64,000 nt of DNA. Origin: Gemmatimonadota bacterium. Its GTDB lineage: Bacteria > Gemmatimonadota > Gemmatimonadetes > Longimicrobiales > Gaopeijiaceae. The stretch lies in contig JADFSR010000007.1 of NCBI GenBank assembly GCA_022560615.1, forward strand, positions 92,046-156,045, written 5' to 3'. The position numbers and the translations under genes are program-made. How positions within the stretch are numbered: position 1 is the stretch's first letter; each line of letters opens with the position of its first letter. The notes under the pieces are model-generated. The model did no database searches and had not been told where the DNA came from. It saw only the letters and a list, made by a program, of their open reading frames with translations. Shown here piece after piece: positions 1 through 9,530 of the stretch.

Positions 1-198
1 CGTCAGCGTCGCGGACAGTCCGAGAAGGAGGGTCGCGCGACTCGATTCATCGTTCGCGGGCATCCCGACCTCGATCGCCGCGTCCCCTCGCGCCGTGGCC
101 TCGATGACTCGGTCGAGCGCCGAAATCGATACGAGCACCCCGAGAGCGCCGATCGCGCCGGTTGAATAGACCAGACGTCTGAGCTTGTTCGTCGTCAT
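1..198 (-). CDS. N-terminal fragment of a membrane-anchored or exported protein (runs off the window)
   Basis: An ATG at 198 opens a 66-codon minus-strand frame that is still open at base 1. The N-terminus is MTTNKLRRLVYSTG followed by a hydrophobic stretch (about residues 11-27, with AIGALGVLVSI), so it looks like a signal anchor after a short basic segment. The rest, with a second hydrophobic run near residues 57-66, could continue into further membrane segments. No family is recognised from this much sequence. The 199-444 interval between this start and the next gene holds nothing I can name. Confidence 0.5.
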   Translation of the reverse strand, partial: MTTNKLRRLVYSTGAIGALGVLVSISALDRVIEATARGDAAIEVGMPANDESSRATLLLGLSATLT

Positions 199-444
199 CT
201 GATGCGGGAGTAGTGGCGCAGTTCTCCGTCAGCTTCTACAGCAAGCGATGGGCCGGCCCACGGTTGCGAATTCTAGTGTCCTTAAGTCAGGACAGGACAA
301 AGGGATACGGTGTTCGACCCCTCGGTGGCGAAGTCCTCTATTCGCTATTCTTTGCCGGCCGCGGCAAGGATGGGTTGACTCGTGCGAGCCTGAAGTCGGG
401 CCGCGAATGAAACTCTTTGAGGGTCGGGTGGGGTAGAGGGTCGC

Positions 445-1230
445 ATGTTTCCAATGACCACGTGGGTGAAGCGCCTTCTCATCGCGAACATCGCGATGTA
501 CTTCGTGTCGGCGTCGGTGCCGATGGTGTACCGGATGATGGTCCTGTACCCACCGGAGGTATTGATCCGGCCTTGGTCACTGGTGACCTACATGTTCCTG
601 CACGGCGGTATGCGCCATCTGATCTTCAACATGATCGGGCTGTACTTCTTTGGGCCGCGTCTCGAGGACCGGCTCGGAGCCAAAGTATTTCTTTGGCTGT
701 ATTTCCTCTCCGGAATCGGGGGGGCGCTGTTCAGCCTGATCTTTTCGCCCCTGGCGCTGGTGGTGGGTGCGTCGGCCGGCGTATATGGCGTCCTGCTCGG
801 CTTCGCCATGTACTGGCCGCGGGAGAAGATCTACCTGTGGATGATCCTGCCCGTGGAGGCGTGGTTGCTCGCCACCATCCTCGTGATCGCGTCGCTCTAC
901 TCGGGCATCAACCCGTCGGCGGGGTCGAACACGGCGCACTTCGCCCACCTCGGTGGCCTCGCCTTCGCATTCGGGTTCCTGAAGTGGTCGGAGTGGAACA
1001 AGGGGGCGGCGCAGCGCGCCTTCCAGGCGAAGTTCAACCCGAACGCCACGCCTACGGGCATGGTGGGTGACCGGCTCGCGGCGGCCCGATGGAAAGGCAT
1101 CTCAGTCGACGGGCTGCACGAGCTGAACCGCGAAGAGGTCGTGCGCCTGCTGAGCAAGGTCGACGCCGATGGAGCGGCGAGCCTCACGGTCTCGGAACGC
1201 CAATTCCTCGACCGGATGTCGGCGGGGTGA
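445..1230 (+). CDS. Rhomboid-family intramembrane serine protease
   Basis: Rhomboids cleave substrates inside the membrane with a Ser-His dyad. This 261-residue protein has about six hydrophobic segments. The HGGMRHLIFN segment (about residues 53-62) carries the His and Asn of the oxyanion region. The nucleophile is Ser110 in GASAG (108-112), the GxSxG signature. The catalytic His is His168 in AHLGG. A cytosolic tail of about 80 residues follows the last membrane segment; it is charged and has no motif I know. The start at ATG 445 puts the first membrane segment at residues 10-25, as in compact bacterial rhomboids. It stands alone; the next gene begins 23 nt downstream. Confidence 0.92.
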   Translation: MFPMTTWVKRLLIANIAMYFVSASVPMVYRMMVLYPPEVLIRPWSLVTYMFLHGGMRHLIFNMIGLYFFGPRLEDRLGAKVFLWLYFLSGIGGALFSLIFSPLALVVGASAGVYGVLLGFAMYWPREKIYLWMILPVEAWLLATILVIASLYSGINPSAGSNTAHFAHLGGLAFAFGFLKWSEWNKGAAQRAFQAKFNPNATPTGMVGDRLAAARWKGISVDGLHELNREEVVRLLSKVDADGAASLTVSERQFLDRMSAG

Positions 1231-1253
1231 GCCGCCGGTAGGCCTCGATAGCG

Positions 1254-1874
1254 TTGTCGCCCGACTCCTCTCGACATGCGATTCCGGCGCGGGTCCACCG
1301 CGTCGAGCAGACGATCCAGAGGAGCCGTTTCATCACGTCCGGCGCGCATGCTCCCGACGCGGACGCTGCGCACGCCTTCATCCAGCGCGTCCGCGACGAG
1401 TTTCCCGACGCTACTCACAACTGTTGGGCTTTCGTAGCGGGTCCTCCCGGCAGCACGGCCCACATCGGCATGAGCGACGACGGTGAGCCACACGGCACGG
1501 CCGGGCGCCCTATGCTCACCGCGCTCCTCCACGGAGGCGTTGGCGAGATCGTCTCGGTGAGCACGCGCTACTTCGGCGGCGTGAAGCTCGGCACTGGGGG
1601 GCTCTCCAGGGCCTACTCGGGCGGGGTGAAGCTCTTGTTGGATTCCCTGCCCGTCGAGGAGAGGGTGGAGCGATCCTTCGTTGAGGTAACCGTCAGCTAC
1701 GCGGACGTCGATGCGCTGCAGCGGCTGATGGAAGAGTCGGACGTAACGGTCGAAGCCGAGGAGTACGGAGCAGAGGTACGGTACTCGTGTGGCGTCCCGG
1801 CCTCCGCACTGGACACGTTTCGAGGCGCCGTGGCCGACGTCACCCGGGGAGCGGGCGTCGTCCGAGAGGTTTGA
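1254..1874 (+). CDS. YigZ/IMPACT (UPF0029) family protein
   Basis: The protein has 206 residues, the usual length of bacterial YigZ. The N-terminal IMPACT domain (about 15-120) shows the family landmarks RSRFIT, a THNCWAF block, SDDGEPHGTAGRPML and RYFGGVKLGTGGL. The C-terminal part (about 130-206) fits the ferredoxin-like UPF0029 C domain. The eukaryotic relative binds GCN1; the bacterial role is not settled. The only start in frame after the upstream stop (TAG at 1239) is TTG at 1254, so a non-ATG start is needed. No clear Shine-Dalgarno is visible. It lies 23 nt after the rhomboid gene and converges with the M24 peptidase. Confidence 0.9.
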   Translation: MSPDSSRHAIPARVHRVEQTIQRSRFITSGAHAPDADAAHAFIQRVRDEFPDATHNCWAFVAGPPGSTAHIGMSDDGEPHGTAGRPMLTALLHGGVGEIVSVSTRYFGGVKLGTGGLSRAYSGGVKLLLDSLPVEERVERSFVEVTVSYADVDALQRLMEESDVTVEAEEYGAEVRYSCGVPASALDTFRGAVADVTRGAGVVREV

Positions 1875-1896
1875 TCGCCCTGAGCTGGATCCTAGA

Positions 1897-3192
1897 TCAG
1901 TGCTCCCAGTTCGCGAACGGCTCTTCGAGCGACGGACTCTGGGGTGTGAACAGCTCGGCCCCGTCCTGGGTGATGACCATGTCGTCCTCGAGGCGCACGC
2001 CGAACTCGCCGGGGATGTAGATCCCGGGCTCGTCACTGAACGTATTGCCCACCGCGAGGGGCACCTTGTTGCCCTTCACGAGATACGGCCACTCGTGCCC
2101 GTCCATGCCGATGCCGTGGCCGACGCGGTGCGTGAAGAATTTGTACCCCGGACCGTATCCGGCGTCCTCGATGACCTTCCGAGCAGCTGCGTCGACATCT
2201 TCGGCGGGCACTCCGGGGGCCGCTGCTTCGAACGCTGCGGTCTGAGCCCGATACTCGATGTCGTAGACGCGTTTCATCTTGTCGGTCGGGGTGCCGAGCA
2301 CGAAGGTCCGGCTGATGTCGGAGCGGTAGCCCTCGATGGCGCACCCACCGTCGATGAGCAGGATAGTGCCCTCACGGATGACCTGAGGCGTGATCGAGCC
2401 GTGAGGGAGCGCGGACCATTCACCGGTCTGGACGCCCGCCCCGCCGGCGAACCCGAGTCGCTGGTGAGCCATTGAGACGAGTCCGGCGAACTCGCGCTGG
2501 GTCATGCCCTCGTCCATCGCGAGATACGCCGCCTTGTAGGCCGTGAGTGTCAGCTCGTTTGCGAGCTTCATCAGCGCGAGCTCGTGCTCGTCCTTCACGC
2601 CGCGGCAGCCTGCGCTGACCGGAGTGGCGTCTGCGACCGTGAGCGCCGGCGCAGCGCGTGCGATGCCGTCGCTGAAACGGAACTGCATCGTCTCTTCCGC
2701 ACCGACCTTGCCGGTCGTGATGCCGCGGTCACGTAGACCCTGGGCAACGAGCTCATAGGGGCTCTCGTGCTCTTCCCAGGTATAGACGCCGGAGCCGCCC
2801 AAGGGTCCGAGAGCGAGTTGTTCCCGTGCGCGTTCTTCCTCGAAGGCGGGACAGACCACGAAAGCGTCGCCGCGCACGGGGATGACGACTGTGAACAGGC
2901 GTTCTCCGCCGCCCCAGCTCACGTTGGTGAAGTAGACCATCGACGTGCCACCGGTGAGCACGAGCGCGTCGAGGCCGTGCTCCCGCATGAGGCGCTTGGC
3001 CTTCTCGACTCGAGCCGCCCGCTCCGCGGTCGTGATGGGGTGTGCCCGGTCCGCCCACGAGCTCAGGCGTGCGATCGACGGCGGCATAACCTGCGGAGGA
3101 GTCTCGGCCCCGAGCAGCGCTTCGGGCTGAGTGAGCGCGGCGCCCGCTGCCGCGGCCGCGGAGGCTCCAAGGAAGTGGCGTCTCGAGATCAT
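1897..3192 (-). CDS. Exported M24-family metallopeptidase (Xaa-Pro dipeptidase/creatinase-like)
   Basis: This 431-residue protein starts with MISRRHFLGASAAAAAGAAL, a twin-arginine signal, so it is probably exported folded. An N-terminal creatinase-like domain is followed by the pita-bread catalytic domain. The metal ligands are visible in order: Asp in DGGCA, Asp in SDISRTF, His in HRVGHGIGMDGHEW, Glu in SDEPGIY and Glu in VRLEDDM. An in-frame start 18 codons upstream is possible, but ATG 3192 is preceded by GGAGAG at suitable spacing and places the Tat motif at the very N-terminus. The likely substrate is dipeptides or peptides with Xaa-Pro; creatine-type substrates cannot be excluded. Confidence 0.9.
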   Translation of the reverse strand: MISRRHFLGASAAAAAGAALTQPEALLGAETPPQVMPPSIARLSSWADRAHPITTAERAARVEKAKRLMREHGLDALVLTGGTSMVYFTNVSWGGGERLFTVVIPVRGDAFVVCPAFEEERAREQLALGPLGGSGVYTWEEHESPYELVAQGLRDRGITTGKVGAEETMQFRFSDGIARAAPALTVADATPVSAGCRGVKDEHELALMKLANELTLTAYKAAYLAMDEGMTQREFAGLVSMAHQRLGFAGGAGVQTGEWSALPHGSITPQVIREGTILLIDGGCAIEGYRSDISRTFVLGTPTDKMKRVYDIEYRAQTAAFEAAAPGVPAEDVDAAARKVIEDAGYGPGYKFFTHRVGHGIGMDGHEWPYLVKGNKVPLAVGNTFSDEPGIYIPGEFGVRLEDDMVITQDGAELFTPQSPSLEEPFANWEH

Positions 3193-3362
3193 GAGTCTCT
3201 CCGAAGTACGGTCTGCGGCGACCTCGCCGCCGGTCCAGGCGCGCATGATAGGGCTTCTGGGGCCGACTCACCACGGGCGGTCGAGCGTGCGCGCGAAACG
3301 CTTGTCTGGCTCCGCGGGTCGCCGCAGGTTGACGGTCGCACCGTCACGACGAGGAGGTCCCA

Positions 3363-4880
<1,518 letters not shown>

Positions 4881-4887
4881 TGTCCCG

Positions 4888-5616
4888 ATGAGCGATCTGC
4901 GAATCGACTACGGCGATTTGACCGGCCTGGTGGACGAGGAGCGGAAGCAGTCGGGGCAGCGCAAAGCGCGGCGGAGCCGGCTGCGCAGGCTCCCGTTCGT
5001 GACGCTGAAGTGGGCCGTGGGCCTCGTGGTACTGGCGGTCCTTCCGTTTGCGGTCCTCATACGTGGTGGCGTTTTCGCGTACCGCGAATGGGCGCTGGGA
5101 ACCTGGCCGGCGCTCGCGTTGGCGGTGACCGTCACCACGCTCCTTCTCGTGGGCTACGCCTGGGCCTTCAGCCGGAAGGTCGGAGCGGGAAAGGGCATGC
5201 GTTGGGTGCTCACGAGAGGCGCCATTGCGATCGCGATCGCGTACTCGGGATACGCGCTCGTCTACGTCGCGAGCGCCAACGTGAAGTCCGAGGATATCCA
5301 GGCGCAGTACGCGGCGATCCACCCGCTGCTGCGCGTCGCCGCCAGCTCGCTGATCCTCGTGGATCCGAGTGCCGTCATCACCGACGCGGGGCGTTCCGTC
5401 GAGGACTACTACGCGATGGGCCTGCCCGTGAACGAAGCGTCGCTCCACTTCGAGCAGGAGGACGGCTTCGTTCACGCGCTCGACCTCAGAACGAATGGTC
5501 GTCCGGAATGGAGGAACCGAGCGGTCGAAATGGCCTTCTGGGCACTGGGCTTTCACTCGCTCCGCCATGTGGGGACGGCGGACCACCTTCATCTCTCGCT
5601 TCGTCTTCCGGGGTAA
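4888..5616 (+). CDS. Membrane protein with C-terminal His/Asp-rich domain, possibly DD-peptidase-like
   Basis: This 242-residue protein has a basic cytosolic N-terminus (QRKARRSRLRRL) and three hydrophobic segments (about 39-62, 71-93 and 108-128). A soluble C-terminal domain carries LHFEQEDGFVHALDLR and ends with HVGTADHLHLSLR. The spacing of His and Asp in HALDLR and of the two His in DHLHLSL recalls the zinc ligands of M15-type DD-carboxypeptidases or VanY-like domains, but the canonical SxHxxGxAxD is not present. That link is my inference. The gene sits 7 nt after the serine hydrolase lipoprotein, another protein related to penicillin-recognising enzymes, so a cell-wall role is possible. 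Confidence 0.65.
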   Translation: MSDLRIDYGDLTGLVDEERKQSGQRKARRSRLRRLPFVTLKWAVGLVVLAVLPFAVLIRGGVFAYREWALGTWPALALAVTVTTLLLVGYAWAFSRKVGAGKGMRWVLTRGAIAIAIAYSGYALVYVASANVKSEDIQAQYAAIHPLLRVAASSLILVDPSAVITDAGRSVEDYYAMGLPVNEASLHFEQEDGFVHALDLRTNGRPEWRNRAVEMAFWALGFHSLRHVGTADHLHLSLRLPG

Positions 5617-5960
5617 CGTCCGCGGCAGCTGTTTCGCGCTCGACTCCGCCCTCGTCACCGCTCGTCCGCGGTAGCGGAGTGGGTTGGCACCAGAGCGTCG
5701 CGCCGCCCGGCGGATGACTGACCCAGTCGTCCACGAGCCTAGGGCGCGTCTCCCGTCTTGTTCCCATCGTCTTCTCTCCCTCCGAGCCTGCGAACGCGAC
5801 GTTCGCGTCCTCGGCAGAAAGCATCGCTCAGGGGAGGGGGCCGTCGCGCTCCGTCATGCGGCGTACCGATCGCGACCTACCGACGTAGGGGCTTTGTAAC
5901 AGCGCGCACCTGAACACGGCGTGGTCTCGTGGCTGGTCAGGTCGCGAGCGGGTTCGGGCG
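5617..5960. other. Gene-poor gap
   Basis: These 344 bases separate the membrane protein from yajQ, and I find no convincing gene. A small hairpin (CCTAC-CGAC-GTAGG, 5876-5889) lies near the right end and could help end transcription of either convergent gene, but it has no run of T after it. Confidence 0.4.
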
Positions 5961-6461
5961 TTAGCGATAGTTCCCGAACGACAGCTCCATGCCGTAGTCC
6001 CCGGCGCGAACGAGCGCGATCACCTCCTGCAGCGTGTCGCGCGACCCGGCGGTCACCCGGAGCTCGTCGCCCTGAATCGAGACCTGGACCTTCTTGAAGC
6101 CGTGGTCCCGGATGTCCTTTGAGATCTTCTTCGCGGTCTCCTGATCGATCCCCTGCTTGAGCCCGACGGTTATGCGCGCGCGGCCGAGCGACCCCATCTC
6201 GATCTTGCCCTCGTCGATGTTCTTCAACGGCACCTTGCGGCGTGCGAGCTTCTCGCGGAGCACACCCAGCAGAGCCTCCATCCGGTATGCGTCGTCGGCA
6301 TCGAGCCGGACCACCGCGGCGGCTCGATCGAACTCGAGCGTGCAGCTCGCGCCCTTGAAGTCGTACCGAGTGGCGATCTCCTTGCTGGCCATGTTCACTG
6401 CGTTGTCGACCTCCTGCAGATCGACGCCGGTGGTGATGTCGAACGAGGCTTTCTTGGCCAT
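5961..6461 (-). CDS. yajQ: YajQ-family nucleotide-binding protein
   Basis: The 166-residue protein matches YajQ along its full length. The N-terminus is MAKKASFDITTGVDLQEVDNA, followed by a TRYDFKG core, KIEMGS and a second RRM-like half with KKISKDIRDHGFKKVQVSIQGDELRVT. Members bind nucleotides, and a Xanthomonas member was described as a cyclic-di-GMP effector; the ligand here is unknown. A strong AGGAGAG ribosome site precedes ATG 6461. The gene for a secreted protein lies 15 nt upstream on the same strand, so the two may share a transcript. Confidence 0.93.
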   Translation of the reverse strand: MAKKASFDITTGVDLQEVDNAVNMASKEIATRYDFKGASCTLEFDRAAAVVRLDADDAYRMEALLGVLREKLARRKVPLKNIDEGKIEMGSLGRARITVGLKQGIDQETAKKISKDIRDHGFKKVQVSIQGDELRVTAGSRDTLQEVIALVRAGDYGMELSFGNYR

Positions 6462-6476
6462 ACTTCTCTCTCCTTT

Positions 6477-7076
6477 CTACGGCCCCGGCGGCCGCCGATT
6501 CCGCGCCGCGCCCCGCAGCGCGGTGTCGAGCACCTCGAGCTCATCGCTCCAAGAGACGCGCCATCCGTCCGGGACGCGGTCCAGCTGCATGACCTTCACT
6601 TCGGAGACGGCGCCGCTGATGCGAGCCGTGGTTCGGTAGACCACGTGCGCCTCGCCCGACTCTTCCACGACATGCCCAATCACTTCGTCATCTCGGTCGT
6701 AGATCGCGTGCATGAGTCCGGGCATGTCGTCGATCATCGTGCCGATGGCGCGGTCGAAGACGGTGGCGTGATCGAGCGCGGCATACGCCGCGGAGTCCGT
6801 GGCTGTGAAATACTCGCGCACGGTGCCGGTCGAGTCTGAGTCGGCGATCATCGTGACGGTCTGATGGAATCGGTCGAGCGTCTCCGGGTGGATGAATTGA
6901 GCAGCGGTGCTCCAGCGTATGAGCCGTACGGAGCGGAGGAAGAGCTCGGCGGTCGCCTCAGGGGTGGCGGTGGCGTCGGCGAGCGTCTGCTGGACGCCGG
7001 CGCGCAAAGGACCAACCGACAAGGCAACGCCGAGCCAGGCTACCGCGAGAGTGATCGAGCCAGTTCGCTTCCTCAT
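6477..7076 (-). CDS. Secreted protein of unknown function
   Basis: The product has 199 residues with a Sec signal (basic MRKRTGS, hydrophobic core to about residue 25, AGVQQ near the cleavage site). The mature part, with ATAELFLRSVRLIRW near its start, resembles NTF2/SnoaL-like exported domains by pattern only (a helix with aromatic residues, then beta-strands with alternating hydrophobics). I assign no function. It lies directly upstream of yajQ and is transcribed away from the vapBC operator, so the region 7077-7223 is a divergent promoter area. Confidence 0.6.
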   Translation of the reverse strand: MRKRTGSITLAVAWLGVALSVGPLRAGVQQTLADATATPEATAELFLRSVRLIRWSTAAQFIHPETLDRFHQTVTMIADSDSTGTVREYFTATDSAAYAALDHATVFDRAIGTMIDDMPGLMHAIYDRDDEVIGHVVEESGEAHVVYRTTARISGAVSEVKVMQLDRVPDGWRVSWSDELEVLDTALRGAARNRRPPGP

Positions 7077-7174
7077 CCGAGTCGGTACTCCGGGGGACGA
7101 GCGGAGTGCCGTGTTTGGAAGCGGCCGGTCGGCTCCATACCCTGTTCATTGCATACCTACGTGTTCATTGCCGA

Positions 7175-7210
7175 AGGTAGAAGGGTGGAATATATTCCTC
7201 CTATCTACCT
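7175..7210. promoter_or_regulatory. Operator-promoter of the vapBC pair
   Basis: A 36-bp near-perfect palindrome has outer arms AGGTAGA and TCTACCT and a perfect 12-bp core GGAATATATTCC (7187-7198). Only three symmetric pairs mismatch. The core contains TATATT (7191-7196), and TTGCCG (7168-7173) lies 17 bp upstream, giving a plausible -10 and -35, so the palindrome overlaps the promoter. A direct repeat TGTTCATTGC occurs at 7143 and 7162. This is what is expected for autoregulation by the VapB dimer or VapBC complex bound just upstream of vapB. Confidence 0.75.
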
Positions 7211-7223
7211 CCGATGGGGACTC

Positions 7224-7478
7224 ATGGCACTGAACATCAAGAGCGACGAGGCTCACCGTCTTGCTCGAGAGCTCGCGGAGGCGACCGGTTCGTCGCTGAC
7301 TGATGCCGTTACCACGGCCCTCCGGCGGACGCTCAGCGCGGAAACGCGAGTGATTGGGCCCGATCTCTTGCTGAGAGAGGTGGAAGAGCTTCAGCTCTTC
7401 GTATCTGATCTGCCCGATCGGGATCCTCGGACAAACGAGGAGATCCTAGGCTACGGTGTCACCGGGCTGCCGGGCTAG
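7224..7478 (+). CDS. vapB: VapB-like antitoxin
   Basis: This 84-residue protein begins MALNIKSDEAHRLARELAEATG, the short ribbon-helix-helix form typical of the Rv0623/PSK-type VapB antitoxins. The DNA-binding N-terminal half is followed by an acidic toxin-binding tail (LPDRDPRTNEEILGY). GGGGA at 7215-7219 serves as the ribosome site for ATG 7224. The same frame is open far upstream, but only this start gives the family N-terminus and lies just after the operator. The toxin gene starts 2 nt after the stop, so the two are coupled. Confidence 0.88.
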   Translation: MALNIKSDEAHRLARELAEATGSSLTDAVTTALRRTLSAETRVIGPDLLLREVEELQLFVSDLPDRDPRTNEEILGYGVTGLPG

Positions 7479-7480
7479 TC

Positions 7481-7876
7481 GTGGTGCTCGATACGTCGGC
7501 ACTGGTGGCGATCCTCCTTGCAGAGCCGGAGGCGGCACCGATGGTGCGGGCGATAGCCGGCGACGATGTCCGCCTGGTGGGAGCTCCAACGCTGGTGGAG
7601 GCCGCCGCCGTCATGGTCGCCAAGAAGGGGCCGGGCGGAGAAGTGGCGCTCGATGCGCTGCTCGAGCGAATGAATGTCCGCGTGGTCGAGATGTCGATCC
7701 CCGCGGCCAAGCTGGCGCGACTCGCTTACGCCCGCTTCGGGAAGGGGGTCGGCGATCCAGCGGTGCTGAACTATGGGGACTGCTTGGCCTACGGCGTGGC
7801 CATGGCCGAACGACAGCCCATGCTCTTCAAGGGTGACGACTTCGGGCGTACCGACGTGGCCGTGGTTCACTACTGA
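7481..7876 (+). CDS. vapC: VapC-type PIN-domain toxin (ribonuclease)
   Basis: The 131-residue PIN protein starts at GTG 7481 with VLDTSALVAILLAEPEA, giving the first acidic residue (Asp4). The second conserved acid is Glu in PTLVEAAAV, and the third and fourth are Asp in NYGDCLAYGVA and in GDDFGRTDV, so the active site looks intact. VapC toxins cleave tRNA or rRNA and are held inactive by VapB. The start is 2 nt after the antitoxin stop. All key residues and the operator are present, so this looks like a working pair. Confidence 0.9.
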   Translation: MVLDTSALVAILLAEPEAAPMVRAIAGDDVRLVGAPTLVEAAAVMVAKKGPGGEVALDALLERMNVRVVEMSIPAAKLARLAYARFGKGVGDPAVLNYGDCLAYGVAMAERQPMLFKGDDFGRTDVAVVHY

Positions 7877-7994
7877 CCCCCCGCGCCCCCATCCTAATTG
7901 GCCAGATGTCCCAATAGGGTCGTCGAGAGCTTCACCTCGAGCCGCGAAAGAACGACCGTTGTGGGTTACGGCAATCCGACACAGGGGGACTGGG

Positions 7995-9530
7995 ATGATG
8001 GAGCTGAGCGCGCGCTGTATTCGGACCTTCACGACCGTGCTCGTCACGGTCGCCTTCTTCACGGGCACCACACCTAGTGCAGCGCAGGAGGCGAACGTCG
8101 TTCGCTTGACGCTGGACCGGATGGTCGATCTCGCGCTCAGCAACAGCTTCCAGGTGAGGCAGCTGAACATGAGCATCGACCGGACCCGCCTCAGTCTGCA
8201 GGCGCAACGCGCCCGGCTGAAGTCGCGGATCGACTTGAACGTGTCGGCGCCGGACTTCCAATCGGTCGCCGCACCGCGTTGGAACTCGACGCTACAACGA
8301 GAGGAGATCATCCACGAGAACTCGCGTCGCTTCGAGGCCGAGATCTCGATCCGTCAGCCCGTGATCCTCTTCGGATATCCGACGGACGGCTACCTGTCGC
8401 TGAACAACAGGATCTACCGCTACAGCCAGATCGACAATGACGGCAATAGTGATCTGCGTTACTACAACCGCTACTTCGTCCGCTACACGCAGCCGCTCTT
8501 CCAGCCGAACGGGCTCAAGAACGATATCGAGAGCGCGGAGCTGGATCTCGAGGACACCCAGTTGCGCTTCTACCGCGACGTGGTCGAGCTCGTCGACGAC
8601 CTCTCCGACGACTACTTCGAGCTCTTCGAGATCGCGTATGAGGAGCTCATCGACCGCAGCCATGTCGACGACCTGACCGCGGCGGTTGCCGCATCTCGAA
8701 CGCTCGCCGCCACCGATTCGACGCGGGCCATCGAGGTGGGTCAGATCCAGGTCGAGTTGGCTAACGCCTCCGAGCAGGTGCGGCAGTCCGAGAGCGAGTT
8801 CCGGCTGAACGCGGCGAGCCTGCGCACACGGCTGAACCTTTCCGAGACGGATTCGATCACGCTCGACCCCCTCATCTCGGTGCGGCCGGTGACGATCGAT
8901 GCCGCGCAGGCGACGCAGTTCGCGATGGAGCTGACCCCGCGCATACGCCAACTCAACATCGACTTTCGCGAGAACGAGATCAGGCTCGAGGAAACGAAGG
9001 GTAGGCGTGGTTTCCGCATGAATCTGGCGTTCAGCTACGGCCGCGAGATGCAGGACCCGATCTTCGATCAGATTTGGGCCGATCCCACGAACACGTACAC
9101 CGTCGACGTGAACGCCTACCTCCCCATCTGGGATTGGGGGGAGCGCAGCTCCCGTATCAATGCGTCTCGCATCGGGCTCGATCAGACGAGGCTGCGCATC
9201 GAGCAGGCCGAACAGTCGATCCGGTCCGACGTGCAGAACCAGGTGCGCAACGCCGGAGAGTTCGAGGACCGAGCGGTCGCGATGGAGCAAAATCTCCTGT
9301 TGGCGACCGAGCTGTCCGCGTCGAGCCTGGAGCTCTACCGGCAGGGCTCGATCACGGCGCTCGACCTGCTTCAGAGCTTTCGGCGACAGGTCGACACCGC
9401 GAACAACTTCCTGGACGCCTACCTCGGATGGCGGCGCTCGCTCCTCCGCATCCAACAGCTCACGTTCTACGACTTCGAGCGCGGGATGCCGCTGCTGCAA
9501 CGTTTCGGAGTGCTGGGGGGGACGGACTGA
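7995..9530 (+). CDS. TolC-family outer membrane channel-like protein
   Basis: The product has 511 residues with a Sec signal ending near SAAQ. The mature start LTLDRMVDLALSNSFQVRQLN is the usual TolC/OEP entry motif. Two long helical repeats follow (AELDLEDTQLRFYRD, VELANASEQVRQSESEFR, then IGLDQTRLRIEQAEQSIRSD), with beta-barrel strands between them (RYFVRYTQPLFQPNG and NLAFSYGREM). It would form the outer-membrane duct of an export system. No adaptor or pump gene is adjacent. GGGGGA lies before ATG 7995; the same frame is open further upstream but overlaps vapC. Its stop overlaps the start of the next gene. Confidence 0.85.
   Translation: MMELSARCIRTFTTVLVTVAFFTGTTPSAAQEANVVRLTLDRMVDLALSNSFQVRQLNMSIDRTRLSLQAQRARLKSRIDLNVSAPDFQSVAAPRWNSTLQREEIIHENSRRFEAEISIRQPVILFGYPTDGYLSLNNRIYRYSQIDNDGNSDLRYYNRYFVRYTQPLFQPNGLKNDIESAELDLEDTQLRFYRDVVELVDDLSDDYFELFEIAYEELIDRSHVDDLTAAVAASRTLAATDSTRAIEVGQIQVELANASEQVRQSESEFRLNAASLRTRLNLSETDSITLDPLISVRPVTIDAAQATQFAMELTPRIRQLNIDFRENEIRLEETKGRRGFRMNLAFSYGREMQDPIFDQIWADPTNTYTVDVNAYLPIWDWGERSSRINASRIGLDQTRLRIEQAEQSIRSDVQNQVRNAGEFEDRAVAMEQNLLLATELSASSLELYRQGSITALDLLQSFRRQVDTANNFLDAYLGWRRSLLRIQQLTFYDFERGMPLLQRFGVLGGTD

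Noticed and set aside
420..440. GGGTGGGGTAG motif shared with 24690 and, loosely, 59025
   Set aside because: Only 11 bases agree in GC-rich DNA; not enough to call a repeat family or a regulatory site.
897..2036. Long minus-strand frame across the rhomboid and YigZ genes
   Set aside because: Low-complexity Arg/Ser translation, no start signal, and both plus-strand genes have intact catalytic or family motifs.
8292..9500. 400-codon minus-strand frame opposite the TolC-like gene
   Set aside because: Composition is that of an antisense shadow (Arg, Leu, Val, Glu rich, no motif), while the plus strand has a complete TolC-like protein.
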